64,000 nucleotides of DNA from a virus. Positions within the stretch are counted from its first letter, which is position 1; each line of letters begins with the position of its first letter. A program made the position numbers and the translations under genes. The stretch covers positions 1 through 64,000 of IMG/VR virus record IMGVR_UViG_3300003321_000095, one strand, 5' to 3'. Under the pieces are notes generated by a model. The model searched no databases. It worked only from the letters and a program-made list of their open reading frames with translations, and was not told the DNA's origin. Below are positions 7,047 through 14,381 of this stretch, piece after piece.

Positions 7047-7165
7047 AAACTAACTTAATCGACGAAATCAAGAAACTGGATAAGGTGATACTTATCACAG
7101 TGTTTGCCCTTGGCGTATTGGTCGGCGTTGTGAGTACTCTCATTTGTATACTGAGAATGTTATGA
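7043..7165 (+). CDS. Small membrane protein (40 residues)
   Basis: A short N-terminal helix (MKTNLIDEIKKLDK) is followed by one membrane segment (VILITVFALGVLVGVV). It is coupled by ATGA overlaps to both neighbours (7043-7046 and 7162-7165), which is strong support for translation. Function unknown; could be a membrane-acting early toxin or exclusion factor. Confidence 0.7.
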   Translation: MKTNLIDEIKKLDKVILITVFALGVLVGVVSTLICILRML

Positions 7166-7302
7166 CTATTAACCCACGTTCGATCATTACAGCCTCGTAT
7201 ATAGCGGGGCGTAATTTCAAAGGCACCAATGCCCGACTAATCGACAAGGCTATTGTATGCCTCGTCTACATTCAACAAACTGATAACACACGTTTAAATT
7301 AA
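7162..7302 (+). CDS. Hypothetical 46-residue protein
   Basis: Begins MTINPRSIITASYIAGRNF. Coupled to the preceding membrane-protein gene by an ATGA overlap. Helical and basic; no family recognised. Confidence 0.6.
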   Translation: MTINPRSIITASYIAGRNFKGTNARLIDKAIVCLVYIQQTDNTRLN

Positions 7303-7344
7303 TAACAAAATCCCTTATCGCTAAAAGGTCAAAGCGAAACGATT

Positions 7345-7962
7345 ATGAAAGTACAAACATGGTTACCTGTCTTTAGTGGTTTCTACAATACAATCTGGGA
7401 ACCCGATACTGAAAAAGAAATAGAGTGGATCAATGAGCAACGCGCCACAAAAGGATTTGCCCCCGTTAAGTATAACGATTGTGAATGGGACAATCAAGAC
7501 TACGAACAAAGAATAGCTGAAGCGGTAACCCGTCACATCGGTAAAACGCTTGTTGAAAAAGGTTTTATCAAATCGTTCGAATTTGAAAGATTAGTGTCAC
7601 CCCGCGAATATAATTTCATGAACGATAAAATATACGTTACGTTTAACCTCATCAAATCAAATAAGGTTGCTATTCTCAACTACCTTAACGAACATTCAGC
7701 CCAATTCGCTAACCACATCAAAGAGACTTACACGTCTCGCAGTGGTTTTATATCGAGCTATCCGAACGTACCTAGTGAATTTATGGAAGGAAAACCACTT
7801 GAACACGAACATAAGTTGGGCGCCATACTTAACTTTATTCTTTCGAATGAGAATGAAGATTTTGAGTTCCACATTTACGAAGATGTTACCGGAAATAATG
7901 AAGGTATCCAAGCATCGAACTACGAAAACCTTGTGAACGGTATTGAACCTGAAAACGAATAA
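7345..7962 (+). CDS. Conserved phage/plasmid-type hypothetical protein
   Basis: A 205-residue acidic protein starting MKVQTWLPVFSGFYNTIWE. Proteins with this VFxGFYxT start are, to my memory, widespread in phages and plasmids of Bacteroidota and Firmicutes, without a settled role. The many acidic residues in the second half (NENEDFEFHIYED) would allow DNA mimicry, but that is only an idea. It stands alone, with short spacers on both sides. Confidence 0.75.
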   Translation: MKVQTWLPVFSGFYNTIWEPDTEKEIEWINEQRATKGFAPVKYNDCEWDNQDYEQRIAEAVTRHIGKTLVEKGFIKSFEFERLVSPREYNFMNDKIYVTFNLIKSNKVAILNYLNEHSAQFANHIKETYTSRSGFISSYPNVPSEFMEGKPLEHEHKLGAILNFILSNENEDFEFHIYEDVTGNNEGIQASNYENLVNGIEPENE

Positions 7963-7983
7963 CACACTTTAAACAACTATTTT

Positions 7984-8154
7984 ATGAAAAAAGCTAAATT
8001 GATTATTGGAGTACTTGCGTTACTGTATGCGCTCGCTGGCATGTTCTCGTTATCTTCGTGTTCGTCGGCACACTATTGTCCTAGCTATGGAACAGGCAAG
8101 GTAGGCGGTCACGTGTCATCACCGTACAACACGGGTTATTACGTTAGACGATAA
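7984..8154 (+). CDS. Small lipoprotein
   Basis: A 56-residue protein with a charged start, a hydrophobic segment and a lipobox LSSC near residues 22-25, followed by a short HYCPSYGTGKVGG tail. It should be lipid-modified and membrane-attached. Very similar short tails (CP-Y-G-GKV) are familiar from chromosomal Bacteroidota lipoproteins, which suggests transfer from a host. It could act in superinfection exclusion. Confidence 0.75.
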   Translation: MKKAKLIIGVLALLYALAGMFSLSSCSSAHYCPSYGTGKVGGHVSSPYNTGYYVRR

Positions 8155-8239
8155 CGATTAATCGGGAAACGGTTTAGCCGTGGTCATTCGATTGACATTC
8201 CCGAACGAACTTTAAACAAACACTTAACTATTAAATTTT
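8155..8239 (+). promoter_or_regulatory. Structured leader
   Basis: An outer stem TCGGGAA/TTCCCGA (8162-8168 with 8198-8204) encloses a small hairpin ACGG-TTTAG-CCGT (8169-8181). The gene at 8240 starts 36 bases later behind an A-rich leader. Possible RNA control element; no known family seen. Confidence 0.4.
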
Positions 8240-8572
8240 ATGAAAACAAACGAACAAAAAGAGGCTATTGAATCTCTTAAGGAAATGCTGAAACCGGGCG
8301 ATACTGTTTACACGGTCGTAAAGCACGTGTCTAAATCAGGTATGACCAGACACATACAACCCTATATCGTTAGGGATGGTAAGATTGAGTCTATAGGATG
8401 GTATGTTGCCCGTGCTTTAGACTGGTCACTTGTAAAAGGAACGCATCAAATCAAAGTGGGTGGAGCGGGGATGGATATGTGTTTTCACCTCGTGTACACG
8501 TTAGGTCGTGTATTGTACGGCGGCACTAACGTAAAAGACGCTGGCTACTCATTTAATAACGAGACTATCTAA
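8240..8572 (+). CDS. Conserved phage protein (SKSGMTR / GMDMCFH motifs)
   Basis: A 110-residue protein with the blocks LKPGDTVYTVVKHVSKSGMTR, GWYVARAL and VGGAGMDMCFHLVYTLGRVL. From memory, this combination belongs to a hypothetical family found in phages of many phyla. Its role is not known. It is coupled to the next gene by a one-base TAATG overlap. Confidence 0.8.
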   Translation: MKTNEQKEAIESLKEMLKPGDTVYTVVKHVSKSGMTRHIQPYIVRDGKIESIGWYVARALDWSLVKGTHQIKVGGAGMDMCFHLVYTLGRVLYGGTNVKDAGYSFNNETI

Positions 8573-8877
8573 TGCCAGTCCAACTAAACAAAGTAGTCAG
8601 ACGGCAACTTGTGTCATCTGATCGCAAAGGTCGACCGCTTATTGTCACGCTTTCACCTGGTGACATAATAAGCTTCAGACCCAAAGGTGCAAAGCGAACT
8701 GTGAGTGTTTATATAGGTCATTGTTTCACGCTTGCACAAATCGCTACCATTGACAAAGAGTATAGCAAGGCTATGGCTGATTACAACACTAGGCGTAAAG
8801 CCGGCGAACGCTATCTACGCAAGCCACGCAAGCCTACTCTATTCTATGACAAGATTTATTTTGATGCGTTACGCTAA
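8572..8877 (+). CDS. Conserved phage protein (RPLIVTLSPG motif)
   Basis: A 101-residue basic protein with GRPLIVTLSPGDIISFRPKG, a pattern seen in small phage proteins of several phyla that are often next to the family encoded upstream. The basic C-terminus (RKAGERYLRKPRKP) suggests nucleic-acid contact. Function unknown. Confidence 0.75.
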   Translation: MPVQLNKVVRRQLVSSDRKGRPLIVTLSPGDIISFRPKGAKRTVSVYIGHCFTLAQIATIDKEYSKAMADYNTRRKAGERYLRKPRKPTLFYDKIYFDALR

Positions 8878-8944
8878 CCAACAAATAAACCATAAGGTAA
8901 CAAAAGGGAGGCTTGCCCCTCCCGCAACTTAAATAAAACAAACT

Positions 8945-9250
8945 ATGAAAACACAACACACAAAAGGACCTTGGAAAGTCGCCGTAGACACACGTTATAC
9001 ACGTGGTCTGTTAGTTCGAGATAACAATGGAGAGGGTTATGTAGTCGCTGTCTGCGATTATGTGAACAATTCAAACGCTAAAGACGTAAACAATTCTATC
9101 GAAGCAAACGCACGTCTCATCGCAGCCGCGCCGGAATTGTTGGAAATCGTGAATAGATTGTTAGAATTAGTTGATAGTTCGCAAATGGCATGCGATCACA
9201 ATTTGATCATAGAAGCACGTGAGGTAATCGCCAAAGCAACGGGTGAATAG
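8945..9250 (+). CDS. Conserved phage protein with ANARLIAAAPELL motif
   Basis: A 101-residue protein opening THTKGPW-like (HTKGPWKVAV) and containing IEANARLIAAAPELLEIVNRLLELVD, the hallmark of a very common phage hypothetical family. Last plus-strand gene before the bidirectional terminator at 9278-9298. Confidence 0.85.
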   Translation: MKTQHTKGPWKVAVDTRYTRGLLVRDNNGEGYVVAVCDYVNNSNAKDVNNSIEANARLIAAAPELLEIVNRLLELVDSSQMACDHNLIIEAREVIAKATGE

Positions 9251-9277
9251 ACCAACTTGTAAATTCGAATTTAATAA

Positions 9278-9298
9278 AAAGGGGCCTTACGCCCCTTT
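9278..9298. terminator. Bidirectional intrinsic terminator
   Basis: Stem AAAGGGGC/GCCCCTTT (9278-9285 with 9291-9298) and loop CTTAC, with A/T-rich flanks on both sides. It separates the convergent genes 8945-9250 and 9287-9796. The stop codon of the minus gene lies inside the hairpin. Confidence 0.8.
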
Positions 9299-9796
9299 AC
9301 TTTCTTTCACCTCATTAATGAGCACATTCCCGTCACGCTTATAAAACTTGATGTTTGGTAACATTCGCTTGTCGTGTAAGTACATAGCTAACCGATCTTT
9401 GTCGATACTTTTAAACTCAAGTTTCACGGTGGCAAAAAGATCGTCAAACTTTATCACCCTCTCTTTTTTCTCGGCGGCCTGTTCAAAGTGTTCCTTCAAA
9501 AACTTAAAAATACCCAAGTTCTTACGTGTGAAACCACCATCATTTTCACGGTGCTTTTTGGGATCGTCGCTGAATTTAGTAATACCTTTGTCGACAGTCT
9601 TTACCTCCACCACAGCTTGGCGAACGGCTCCTTTGTCTTCGTGGTAACGAACACGATCCGTGACGTAACCATATCTTGACATCAACCACTTGTCCAAAGC
9701 ATCACTGAGCTTTTTGTTCTTCACAACGTATTCGAGAGAGGCATCTTTGATCTCATTCTCGTTCAGTTCAACTCTACCTTTCAATTCTGTTTTCAT
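9287..9796 (-). CDS. Lone reversed gene in the early block; hypothetical
   Basis: A 169-residue basic, lysine-rich protein. A longer start at 9826 exists, but the promoter at 9824-9855 would place the transcript start near 9817, so the ATG at 9796 is chosen. Visible features are a helical middle and alternating charged strands (VIKFDDLFATVKLEFKSIDKDRL); no DNA-binding motif stands out. Own promoter, own terminator and opposite direction make it a candidate regulator or a moron-like cargo gene. Confidence 0.75.
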   Translation of the reverse strand: MKTELKGRVELNENEIKDASLEYVVKNKKLSDALDKWLMSRYGYVTDRVRYHEDKGAVRQAVVEVKTVDKGITKFSDDPKKHRENDGGFTRKNLGIFKFLKEHFEQAAEKKERVIKFDDLFATVKLEFKSIDKDRLAMYLHDKRMLPNIKFYKRDGNVLINEVKESKGA

Positions 9797-9823
9797 AAAA
9801 GTTTGTGTGTTTTTAGTTTTCTT

Positions 9824-9855
9824 CAAATATACAATCGAGAAAACTCTATAGTCAA
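9824..9855 (-). promoter_or_regulatory. Bacteroidota-type promoter for the reversed gene
   Basis: The minus strand has TATATTTG, an exact TAnnTTTG -7 element (9824-9831), with TTGAC at 9851-9855, 19-21 bases upstream, as the -33 element. This is the clearest host-type promoter in the window. Confidence 0.7.
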
Positions 9856-10132
9856 GAGAAATATCAACAATTTTTAGATAACATTCACTTAATCAGATAG
9901 TTAAAAACAGGAATGGTGTGGATGAATCTCCACAGTTTTGTAGAAAGAAATCGTAACTTTTGTTGTGAGTTAACGTTAAAGTGTGTATATTGACTGTTGA
10001 AACGTAACACCTAAAAATCATGCCAATTTTTACAATTGAGATTTTTATTTTTTCTGATACCGGACGGTTCAACATCGAATGTGAGAGAGTGCGTTATCGA
10101 AAATTCGATTTTAGATTATTTGTAAATTGAAA
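9832..10132. other. Intergenic control region between reversed gene and next early gene
   Basis: Roughly 300 AT-rich bases without a convincing gene. Besides the minus promoter it holds TTGACTGTTGAAACG near 9988 and a near-promoter TTGTAAATTG just before the next ATG at 10133. A minus-strand frame at 9893-10075 looks spurious. Confidence 0.45.
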
Positions 10133-10297
10133 ATGACTATAAATTTCTACTATTCTGATGGTTGTCGCAAGGCGCTGACCATCGAACGTGTACTTGGCTC
10201 AGACAACAGAGGCCAGGATATTGTACAAACACTTTTTCAGAGCGTCTCTGACATCGTTCAAGAAGGTGGTGGAGGTACAATCACTCGAAGAGCGTAA
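10133..10297 (+). CDS. Hypothetical 54-residue protein
   Basis: Begins MTINFYYSDGCRKALTIERV and ends GGGGTITRRA. It overlaps the next gene by about 30 bases in another frame. No family recognised. Supported by start context and regular composition. Confidence 0.55.
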   Translation: MTINFYYSDGCRKALTIERVLGSDNRGQDIVQTLFQSVSDIVQEGGGGTITRRA

Positions 10298-10454
10298 CAA
10301 AGACAAGGCTCGTCTGGCAACCGCTATCAGAGCACACAACGATCTCAAGAAAAATCACAAAAGTCTCTATAAAGAGAATCGTGACGAAGTAATCAAGGCG
10401 ATTGTTGGTGCAAGGACGCCGAATTGGGGATCATTTAAACTTTCAATACAATGA
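10266..10454 (+). CDS. Hypothetical basic helical protein
   Basis: The frame is open from upstream, but the residues look coding only from about 10266, where two GTG codons are possible starts. About 62 residues, rich in Lys, Arg and Glu (LEERNKDKARLATAIRAHND). Its stop overlaps the next ATG as ATGA. Start uncertain. Confidence 0.55.
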   Translation: MVEVQSLEERNKDKARLATAIRAHNDLKKNHKSLYKENRDEVIKAIVGARTPNWGSFKLSIQ

Positions 10455-11023
10455 AAACAATAGAAATCAACAAAGAATTGGCGGCGAAAGTAGTTGAAAC
10501 CGTTAATTTCGGTCTATGTTCTGGATTAGGAACACCTGAGCCGGGTAAAATGTGCGTAGAAGCTGCTGTGAACTACGCTTGTGGTCTCCCTCATGACGAT
10601 AATCCCTCATGTGTTGGAGGTGCTGTAAGAGCGTTTAAAATCGCTCTGAACGATGCTGCATGGTCAAGTAACAAAGCAAGGGGGGAAGGTATGAAAAAAA
10701 TTGCCGTGGCTCAATTGGGATCTAACACACTCGATCAAATTGAGTTCTCAAGAAGAATGGCTATTAAAAACACAAACATTGTGTTACCGGTCCTCTTCAG
10801 AAAATTAAAAATGGACGAAGAAGTATCTAAACGTTGCGAAGAGGTTAAAGATTTAGACGCCGCCGAGTCCGCCGCCAAGTCCGCCGCCGAGTCCGCCGCC
10901 GAGTCCGCCGCCTGGTCCGCCAATGATCCAGATTTCTTCTTGAAATTGTCTGCGCAAGTATGTCTGGACGTTCTTATCGAAATGAAATCACCAGGCTGTG
11001 AATTCTTATATCTCTGTGAATGA
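10451..11023 (+). CDS. Conserved phage protein with alanine-rich SAAE/SAAK repeats
   Basis: A 190-residue protein. The N-terminal part has GTPEPGKMCVEAAVNYACGLPHDD and VRAFKIALNDAAWSSNKARGEG, a conserved set I recall from hypothetical phage and bacterial proteins. Residues about 137-155 are repeated ESAA/KSAA/WSAN units encoded by a 12-base tandem repeat (10858-10921). After the repeat comes a helical end. The repeat probably forms a helix whose length can change by slippage. Coupled to both neighbours by ATGA overlaps. Confidence 0.75.
   Translation: MKTIEINKELAAKVVETVNFGLCSGLGTPEPGKMCVEAAVNYACGLPHDDNPSCVGGAVRAFKIALNDAAWSSNKARGEGMKKIAVAQLGSNTLDQIEFSRRMAIKNTNIVLPVLFRKLKMDEEVSKRCEEVKDLDAAESAAKSAAESAAESAAWSANDPDFFLKLSAQVCLDVLIEMKSPGCEFLYLCE
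10858..10921 (+). repeat. 12-base tandem repeat coding for (E/K)SAA
   Basis: About five units of GAGTCCGCCGCC with single-base variants (AAG, TGG). The repeat is in frame and GC-rich compared with its surroundings, so copy-number change adds or removes four residues without breaking the gene. Confidence 0.9.
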
Positions 11024-11433
11024 TTACGCACAAAGTCACAACGGAGACTTATATCTATCCTGTCTATAAGGGGTCGCAGCGAGTTCAGGAGAACGGAAGA
11101 GCGCCTCTAGGACTGATTTGTACGGGTAACAGCGGCATTATGATTTCTCAGGCTATCTGGACACATCTCCCTCACAAAGATATCTGTGAGATATTCTACA
11201 TTCGAAAAAAGAACGAGATTTCACACGGATATACTGACGTGATGGGAACACCTGATATCTTGATTCTTGTCGACGATTTCATCAGTCTTGGTCACACAAT
11301 GCACGAGATCTCTAAAAATCTCTCTCATCTTCAGAGATCAAATGTGAAAGCAATCGCTGTTCAGGCGACGGAAATTCAAATCGAAAATTCAGTCCTTCCT
11401 CTCTTTCCAAACATCAACCACTTAATCTCATGA
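11020..11433 (+). CDS. Phosphoribosyltransferase-like protein
   Basis: A 137-residue protein with the type I phosphoribosyltransferase PRPP loop: ILILVDDFISLGHTM at residues 80-94, holding the acidic pair D85-D86. The upstream LICTGNSGIMISQAI fits the core beta-strand/helix. It is shorter than metabolic enzymes and lacks a recognisable hood region, so the substrate cannot be named. It could salvage nucleobases during infection or modify a nucleotide. Overlaps the preceding gene as ATGA. Confidence 0.7.
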   Translation: MITHKVTTETYIYPVYKGSQRVQENGRAPLGLICTGNSGIMISQAIWTHLPHKDICEIFYIRKKNEISHGYTDVMGTPDILILVDDFISLGHTMHEISKNLSHLQRSNVKAIAVQATEIQIENSVLPLFPNINHLIS

Positions 11434-11582
11434 AAAAACATCAAGATTCTAATGATTATCCACTCTATCTTCGCAAGAATGGTACGAAAATTGCACAAAT
11501 AGGCACTCTTGCTACATCACGCGAGAAACTATTTCTCTCTATTTGTAACGTTTTAGGTCTGAAATCCGTTAAATTGAGTTAG
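11430..11582 (+). CDS. Hypothetical 50-residue protein
   Basis: Starts MKKHQDSNDYPLYLRKNG; an ATGA overlap with the phosphoribosyltransferase-like gene supports translation. Compact beta-then-helix pattern. No family recognised. Confidence 0.6.
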   Translation: MKKHQDSNDYPLYLRKNGTKIAQIGTLATSREKLFLSICNVLGLKSVKLS

Positions 11583-11584
11583 TT

Positions 11585-11872
11585 ATGAAAGAAGCCACCC
11601 CAGACGCTCAGAAGCGCACACCGATTGTTGCTAAGGTAATTGATAAATTACAAGAATTGGATTATAATGGTTTGTCATGGGATCTTTCAGAGGAAAATGC
11701 CGCCCTCCTCGCCGAGCGCGACCAGCTACGAAAGGAACTGAAAACACTAGTGAAAGCATTAACAGAAATTGCAAAAGTGATGCCCGATGATTTTAACTGG
11801 CCCGGGGCTTTAGGTGAAGTACATCGGATCGCTGACGCCGCTCTCTCCACACTACAGACAGATAAAACGTAA
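11585..11872 (+). CDS. Hypothetical coiled-coil protein
   Basis: A 95-residue protein with a heptad-like helix (ENAALLAERDQLRKELKTLVKALTEI) in the middle. Followed by a leader ACAGATAAAAC that recurs before neighbouring genes. Function unknown. Confidence 0.65.
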   Translation: MKEATPDAQKRTPIVAKVIDKLQELDYNGLSWDLSEENAALLAERDQLRKELKTLVKALTEIAKVMPDDFNWPGALGEVHRIADAALSTLQTDKT

Positions 11873-11878
11873 AGAGAT

Positions 11879-12118
11879 ATGACGGATAAGCAATGGGTAA
11901 AAATAATCGATAAGAGCGTCAAACACCTAAAGATTGCATTCTCTTTGCGTGTAACAGCTGAGGAAGAATATGTGAAGCGATACGGCAATCATCCTTCTGA
12001 AATAGACGATGATTGGTGGATTGACACTCTTCATTATGCGAGAGGAACAACAGATCTTAGTAAAATCATCGAAAGCGCCGAACTTCATAAAAGAAGAATT
12101 CAAAGTAAAAATCGTTAA
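11879..12118 (+). CDS. Conserved phage hypothetical protein
   Basis: A 79-residue protein with EEEYVKRYGNHPSEIDDDWWIDTLHY, a block I recall from phage hypothetical proteins. Helical, charged, soluble. It lies just upstream of the structured spacer 12119-12324. Confidence 0.7.
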   Translation: MTDKQWVKIIDKSVKHLKIAFSLRVTAEEEYVKRYGNHPSEIDDDWWIDTLHYARGTTDLSKIIESAELHKRRIQSKNR

Positions 12119-12324
12119 CCCAGACAGATAAACAAGAATGAGTAAGGCATATAACTGTGGGTGAGCGCAAGCAATAGAGCAGTTTCCGGGGTAGTTTCCC
12201 TTAACGATCCGGGCAAAACCAGTGAGCTTATCGCGGCTAACCAATAGTCAGAAGCTGGTAAAATAGGGACAATCGGGAAAGACCGATAAACTTTAATCCT
12301 CTACAGATAAACAGAGATAGGAAG
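12119..12324 (+). ncRNA. Structured spacer; possible small RNA or leader
   Basis: 206 bases with three possible hairpins: AACTG/CAGTT (12153-12157 with 12180-12184), ACCAG/CTGGT (12218-12222 with 12255-12259) and ATCGG-GAAAGA-CCGAT (12272-12287). The phrase ACAGATAAAC occurs at both ends and before the gene at 11879. The first copy is followed by an eight-codon frame, MSKAYNCG. Could be a decayed gene, a leader, or a small RNA. Confidence 0.35.
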
Positions 12325-12576
12325 ATGAAAGCAACAGAGGCAAAAGAATTGTCAGAAAAAGCAGAAAAGGAAGCTAGCGATAGAGATTTAAAAGACCTAG
12401 AGATTGTTTTTGATAAAATCAAACGTGCAGCTAACGAAGGTCGCCGAAGTATCAAACCTGGGTATGTAACGCCACGACAAAAGACGGTCCTACTTGGTCT
12501 TGGTTATATCTTTAGTACCGAGACAGAATTCGATCAAAGGCAAGGCGATTATGAAGTCACAGTTATTAAATGGTAA
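12325..12576 (+). CDS. Hypothetical protein
   Basis: An 83-residue protein: an N-terminal helix (MKATEAKELSEKAEKEAS) followed by IKRAANEGRRSIKPGYVTPRQKTVLLGLGY and a beta end. Looks like small phage proteins with a two-part helix/strand fold. Function unknown. Confidence 0.7.
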   Translation: MKATEAKELSEKAEKEASDRDLKDLEIVFDKIKRAANEGRRSIKPGYVTPRQKTVLLGLGYIFSTETEFDQRQGDYEVTVIKW

Positions 12577-12588
12577 CCCCCTTCCTCT

Positions 12589-12936
12589 ATGAAGAGCGAC
12601 AAACCAGAACGCGATAATTCTATGATCTTAGGATCACCAGAAAGAAACTGGCCTGAAGATTTCGAGCACGAGAACGGCAACTACGTGAACAAGTGTGGAG
12701 GCTGTGGTGAATATTTCAAAGGGCACAAGCGCCGTGTTCGTTGTAAATTATGCGATTCATCACAAGACATGAGCACCGACACACAAGACACTGAGAGATG
12801 CTTCCATTGTGGGAAGACGCGAGACGAGCATGTGAAGTTATTAATGAATACTTTAACATTCTATTTCTGTGACACCTATATGTCACGCACAACTTACTTC
12901 CCTCGAAAATCCAAAAGCCAACCACCAAAGCAATGA
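12589..12936 (+). CDS. Double zinc-ribbon protein
   Basis: A 115-residue protein with CGGCGEYFKGHKRRVRCKLC (first C-x2-C ... C-x2-C ribbon, about residues 36-55) and CFHCGKTRDEH (second half-site). The phrase FKGHKRR with flanking cysteines is typical of small phage zinc proteins. Likely nucleic-acid or protein binding. Overlaps the next ATG by four bases. Confidence 0.75.
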   Translation: MKSDKPERDNSMILGSPERNWPEDFEHENGNYVNKCGGCGEYFKGHKRRVRCKLCDSSQDMSTDTQDTERCFHCGKTRDEHVKLLMNTLTFYFCDTYMSRTTYFPRKSKSQPPKQ

Positions 12937-13289
12937 ATAAGAAAGTAACAGGGTTTAATAACTTTTGCAGGGTCTTTGAACTACCCGAAAAGTTCTCGTC
13001 CGAATACTGTTTCGGCGGAGGAATAACAACAACTTTTAAAATGGTTGATTGGTTTAACCCTCTGCCGCTGCCGCAATGGGCTATTTCGGAAGATCAATAC
13101 AAGAAACTCATTGAATCAGGTGATATGGAAGAGAGTCCTGATCACTCGGCTGAATATACCGAATCGACAGAAGCAGACCTGATTGCATTCATACAAAAGA
13201 AGAAGTATTGCATTAATGGTCGTAAGTATCTTGTCATTTTTAATTTCGACCACGTTTTGATTTTCACATGCATCAAACCTCAGGAGTAA
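12933..13289 (+). CDS. Hypothetical protein
   Basis: A 118-residue protein of mixed composition with an acidic middle (GDMEESPDHSAEYTESTEAD) and a hydrophobic beta end. Coupled by ATGA overlap to the zinc-ribbon gene. No family recognised. Confidence 0.65.
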   Translation: MNKKVTGFNNFCRVFELPEKFSSEYCFGGGITTTFKMVDWFNPLPLPQWAISEDQYKKLIESGDMEESPDHSAEYTESTEADLIAFIQKKKYCINGRKYLVIFNFDHVLIFTCIKPQE

Positions 13290-13309
13290 AACAATAAAGC
13301 ATTTAATTC

Positions 13310-13573
13310 ATGACCCTCGACCAACTAGAGCAACTCGTAAGGAAAAGAGCAGAAGCGCGTTATCCATTAATTCCGCAAGATCAAATAAATGAGACTCCTT
13401 TTGAGCGTGATCGTGAAGAAATGAAACTCGCCAACAGGCATTCCAAGATGCAGCAAGGCGCATTTATTGAGGCCGGTCTCGAATTCGGGCGGCTCATGTT
13501 CGATAGAGGTTATGAAAAGGGGCAGCAAGACATAGATGATTACAATTATCGAAAAGAACAAGACAGTAACTAA
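13310..13573 (+). CDS. Hypothetical helical protein
   Basis: An 87-residue charged protein, starting MTLDQLEQLVRKRAEARYP and ending in a very polar tail. Has FIEAGLEFGRLMFDRGYEKGQQD, reminiscent of small phage proteins with an AxxFGxL helix. No function assigned. Confidence 0.65.
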   Translation: MTLDQLEQLVRKRAEARYPLIPQDQINETPFERDREEMKLANRHSKMQQGAFIEAGLEFGRLMFDRGYEKGQQDIDDYNYRKEQDSN

Positions 13574-13580
13574 CTAACAA

Positions 13581-13970
13581 ATGAAAATAGAATCAGTAAA
13601 AGAGAACTACAAAAAGTCGTACACAACAGCGAACGGCACGTTCTACGTGCATGGACTCACCTTCGAAGGTGACAAGACGGTCCACGAGTTACACGCAAAG
13701 AAAGACACCTGTAAGTACAAACCAGGTGAAGATGTTGATGCCGAGTTCAGTAAAGTTGGTATCAACAATCGTGTAAAGATCAAGGCTCCGAATACTTTCA
13801 ACGGTGGAGGAGGATCTCGTCCTAGTACACCGGCAACATCTTCCAAAGCAAGTATCTGGCTCCAAATCTTTCAAGGAATTTGTACGCTGAAAAGCAACGA
13901 TGAGAAGACTTCTCTCGTTAGAGTAGTAGAAGAGACCGACAAACTGGTTGAAAAAGTCTCGGCACTCTAA
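13581..13970 (+). CDS. Hypothetical OB-like protein in the replication cluster
   Basis: A 129-residue protein with a beta-rich first 75 residues, a glycine/serine/proline linker (NGGGGSRPSTPATSS) and a helical end. The layout, a small beta domain, flexible linker and position before an SSB-like gene, suggests a nucleic-acid-binding role, but no diagnostic motif is visible. Confidence 0.65.
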   Translation: MKIESVKENYKKSYTTANGTFYVHGLTFEGDKTVHELHAKKDTCKYKPGEDVDAEFSKVGINNRVKIKAPNTFNGGGGSRPSTPATSSKASIWLQIFQGICTLKSNDEKTSLVRVVEETDKLVEKVSAL

Positions 13971-13971
13971 A

Positions 13972-14052
13972 ATGAAACACCTACAAACACTAACTACAAT
14001 AATTGGCTACATAATAGTTATTGTTTCACTTTTTAAACTTTTCTATGTCTAA
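13972..14052 (+). CDS. Single-pass membrane mini-protein (26 residues)
   Basis: MKHLQTLTTIIGYIIVIVSL and a short end make one membrane helix. The start follows the previous stop by one base, and its end overlaps the next ATG (14045). Very short; called because of position and membrane pattern. Confidence 0.45.
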   Translation: MKHLQTLTTIIGYIIVIVSLFKLFYV

Positions 14053-14227
14053 AAAAATGTTCGCTCTGTCCCAAGAGCAACTCACCAATCTCCTCAAGTA
14101 TCTCGCTACACGCCCCTATCAAGAAGTAGCACAGGCCATCCAGGAATATTCTAATCTCCCCCTCGTCGATGTCACTTACCCAGAACCAACTACCCCCGAA
14201 ACGATCCCAACGCCGACTCCTCAATAA
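14045..14227 (+). CDS. Hypothetical protein with Pro/Thr-rich tail
   Basis: A 60-residue protein. The ATG at 14045 overlaps the stop of the membrane mini-protein and is preferred to the earlier in-frame ATG at 14021. Contains LSQEQLTNLLKYLATRPYQEVAQ, a helical block similar to those in other Bacteroidota phage proteins, then a PTTPETIPTPTPQ tail. Confidence 0.65.
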   Translation: MSKKMFALSQEQLTNLLKYLATRPYQEVAQAIQEYSNLPLVDVTYPEPTTPETIPTPTPQ

Positions 14228-14381
14228 AGACGACCGACTCCGTATCAAAGCTGTAGACCAGGCTATTCAATTTATGAATGGCCGGTCTGTGGCAGATCTC
14301 GACAAAACTTCTAAACAGTTCAAGACTGTGTATGAAGAAATTTACAATTTTTTAACTAATAAACCCTATCGAAATGGCTGA
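14169..14381 (+). CDS. Hypothetical basic protein
   Basis: A 70-residue Lys/Arg-rich protein. It overlaps the preceding gene by 59 bases if the first ATG is used, so the true start may be later. Its stop overlaps the SSB-like gene start (ATGGCTGA). Function unknown. Confidence 0.55.
   Translation: MSLTQNQLPPKRSQRRLLNKDDRLRIKAVDQAIQFMNGRSVADLDKTSKQFKTVYEEIYNFLTNKPYRNG

Noticed and set aside
9893-10075. Minus-strand frame of 60 residues upstream of the reversed gene
   Set aside because: It lies in an AT-rich control region, has no conserved pattern, and crosses a promoter.
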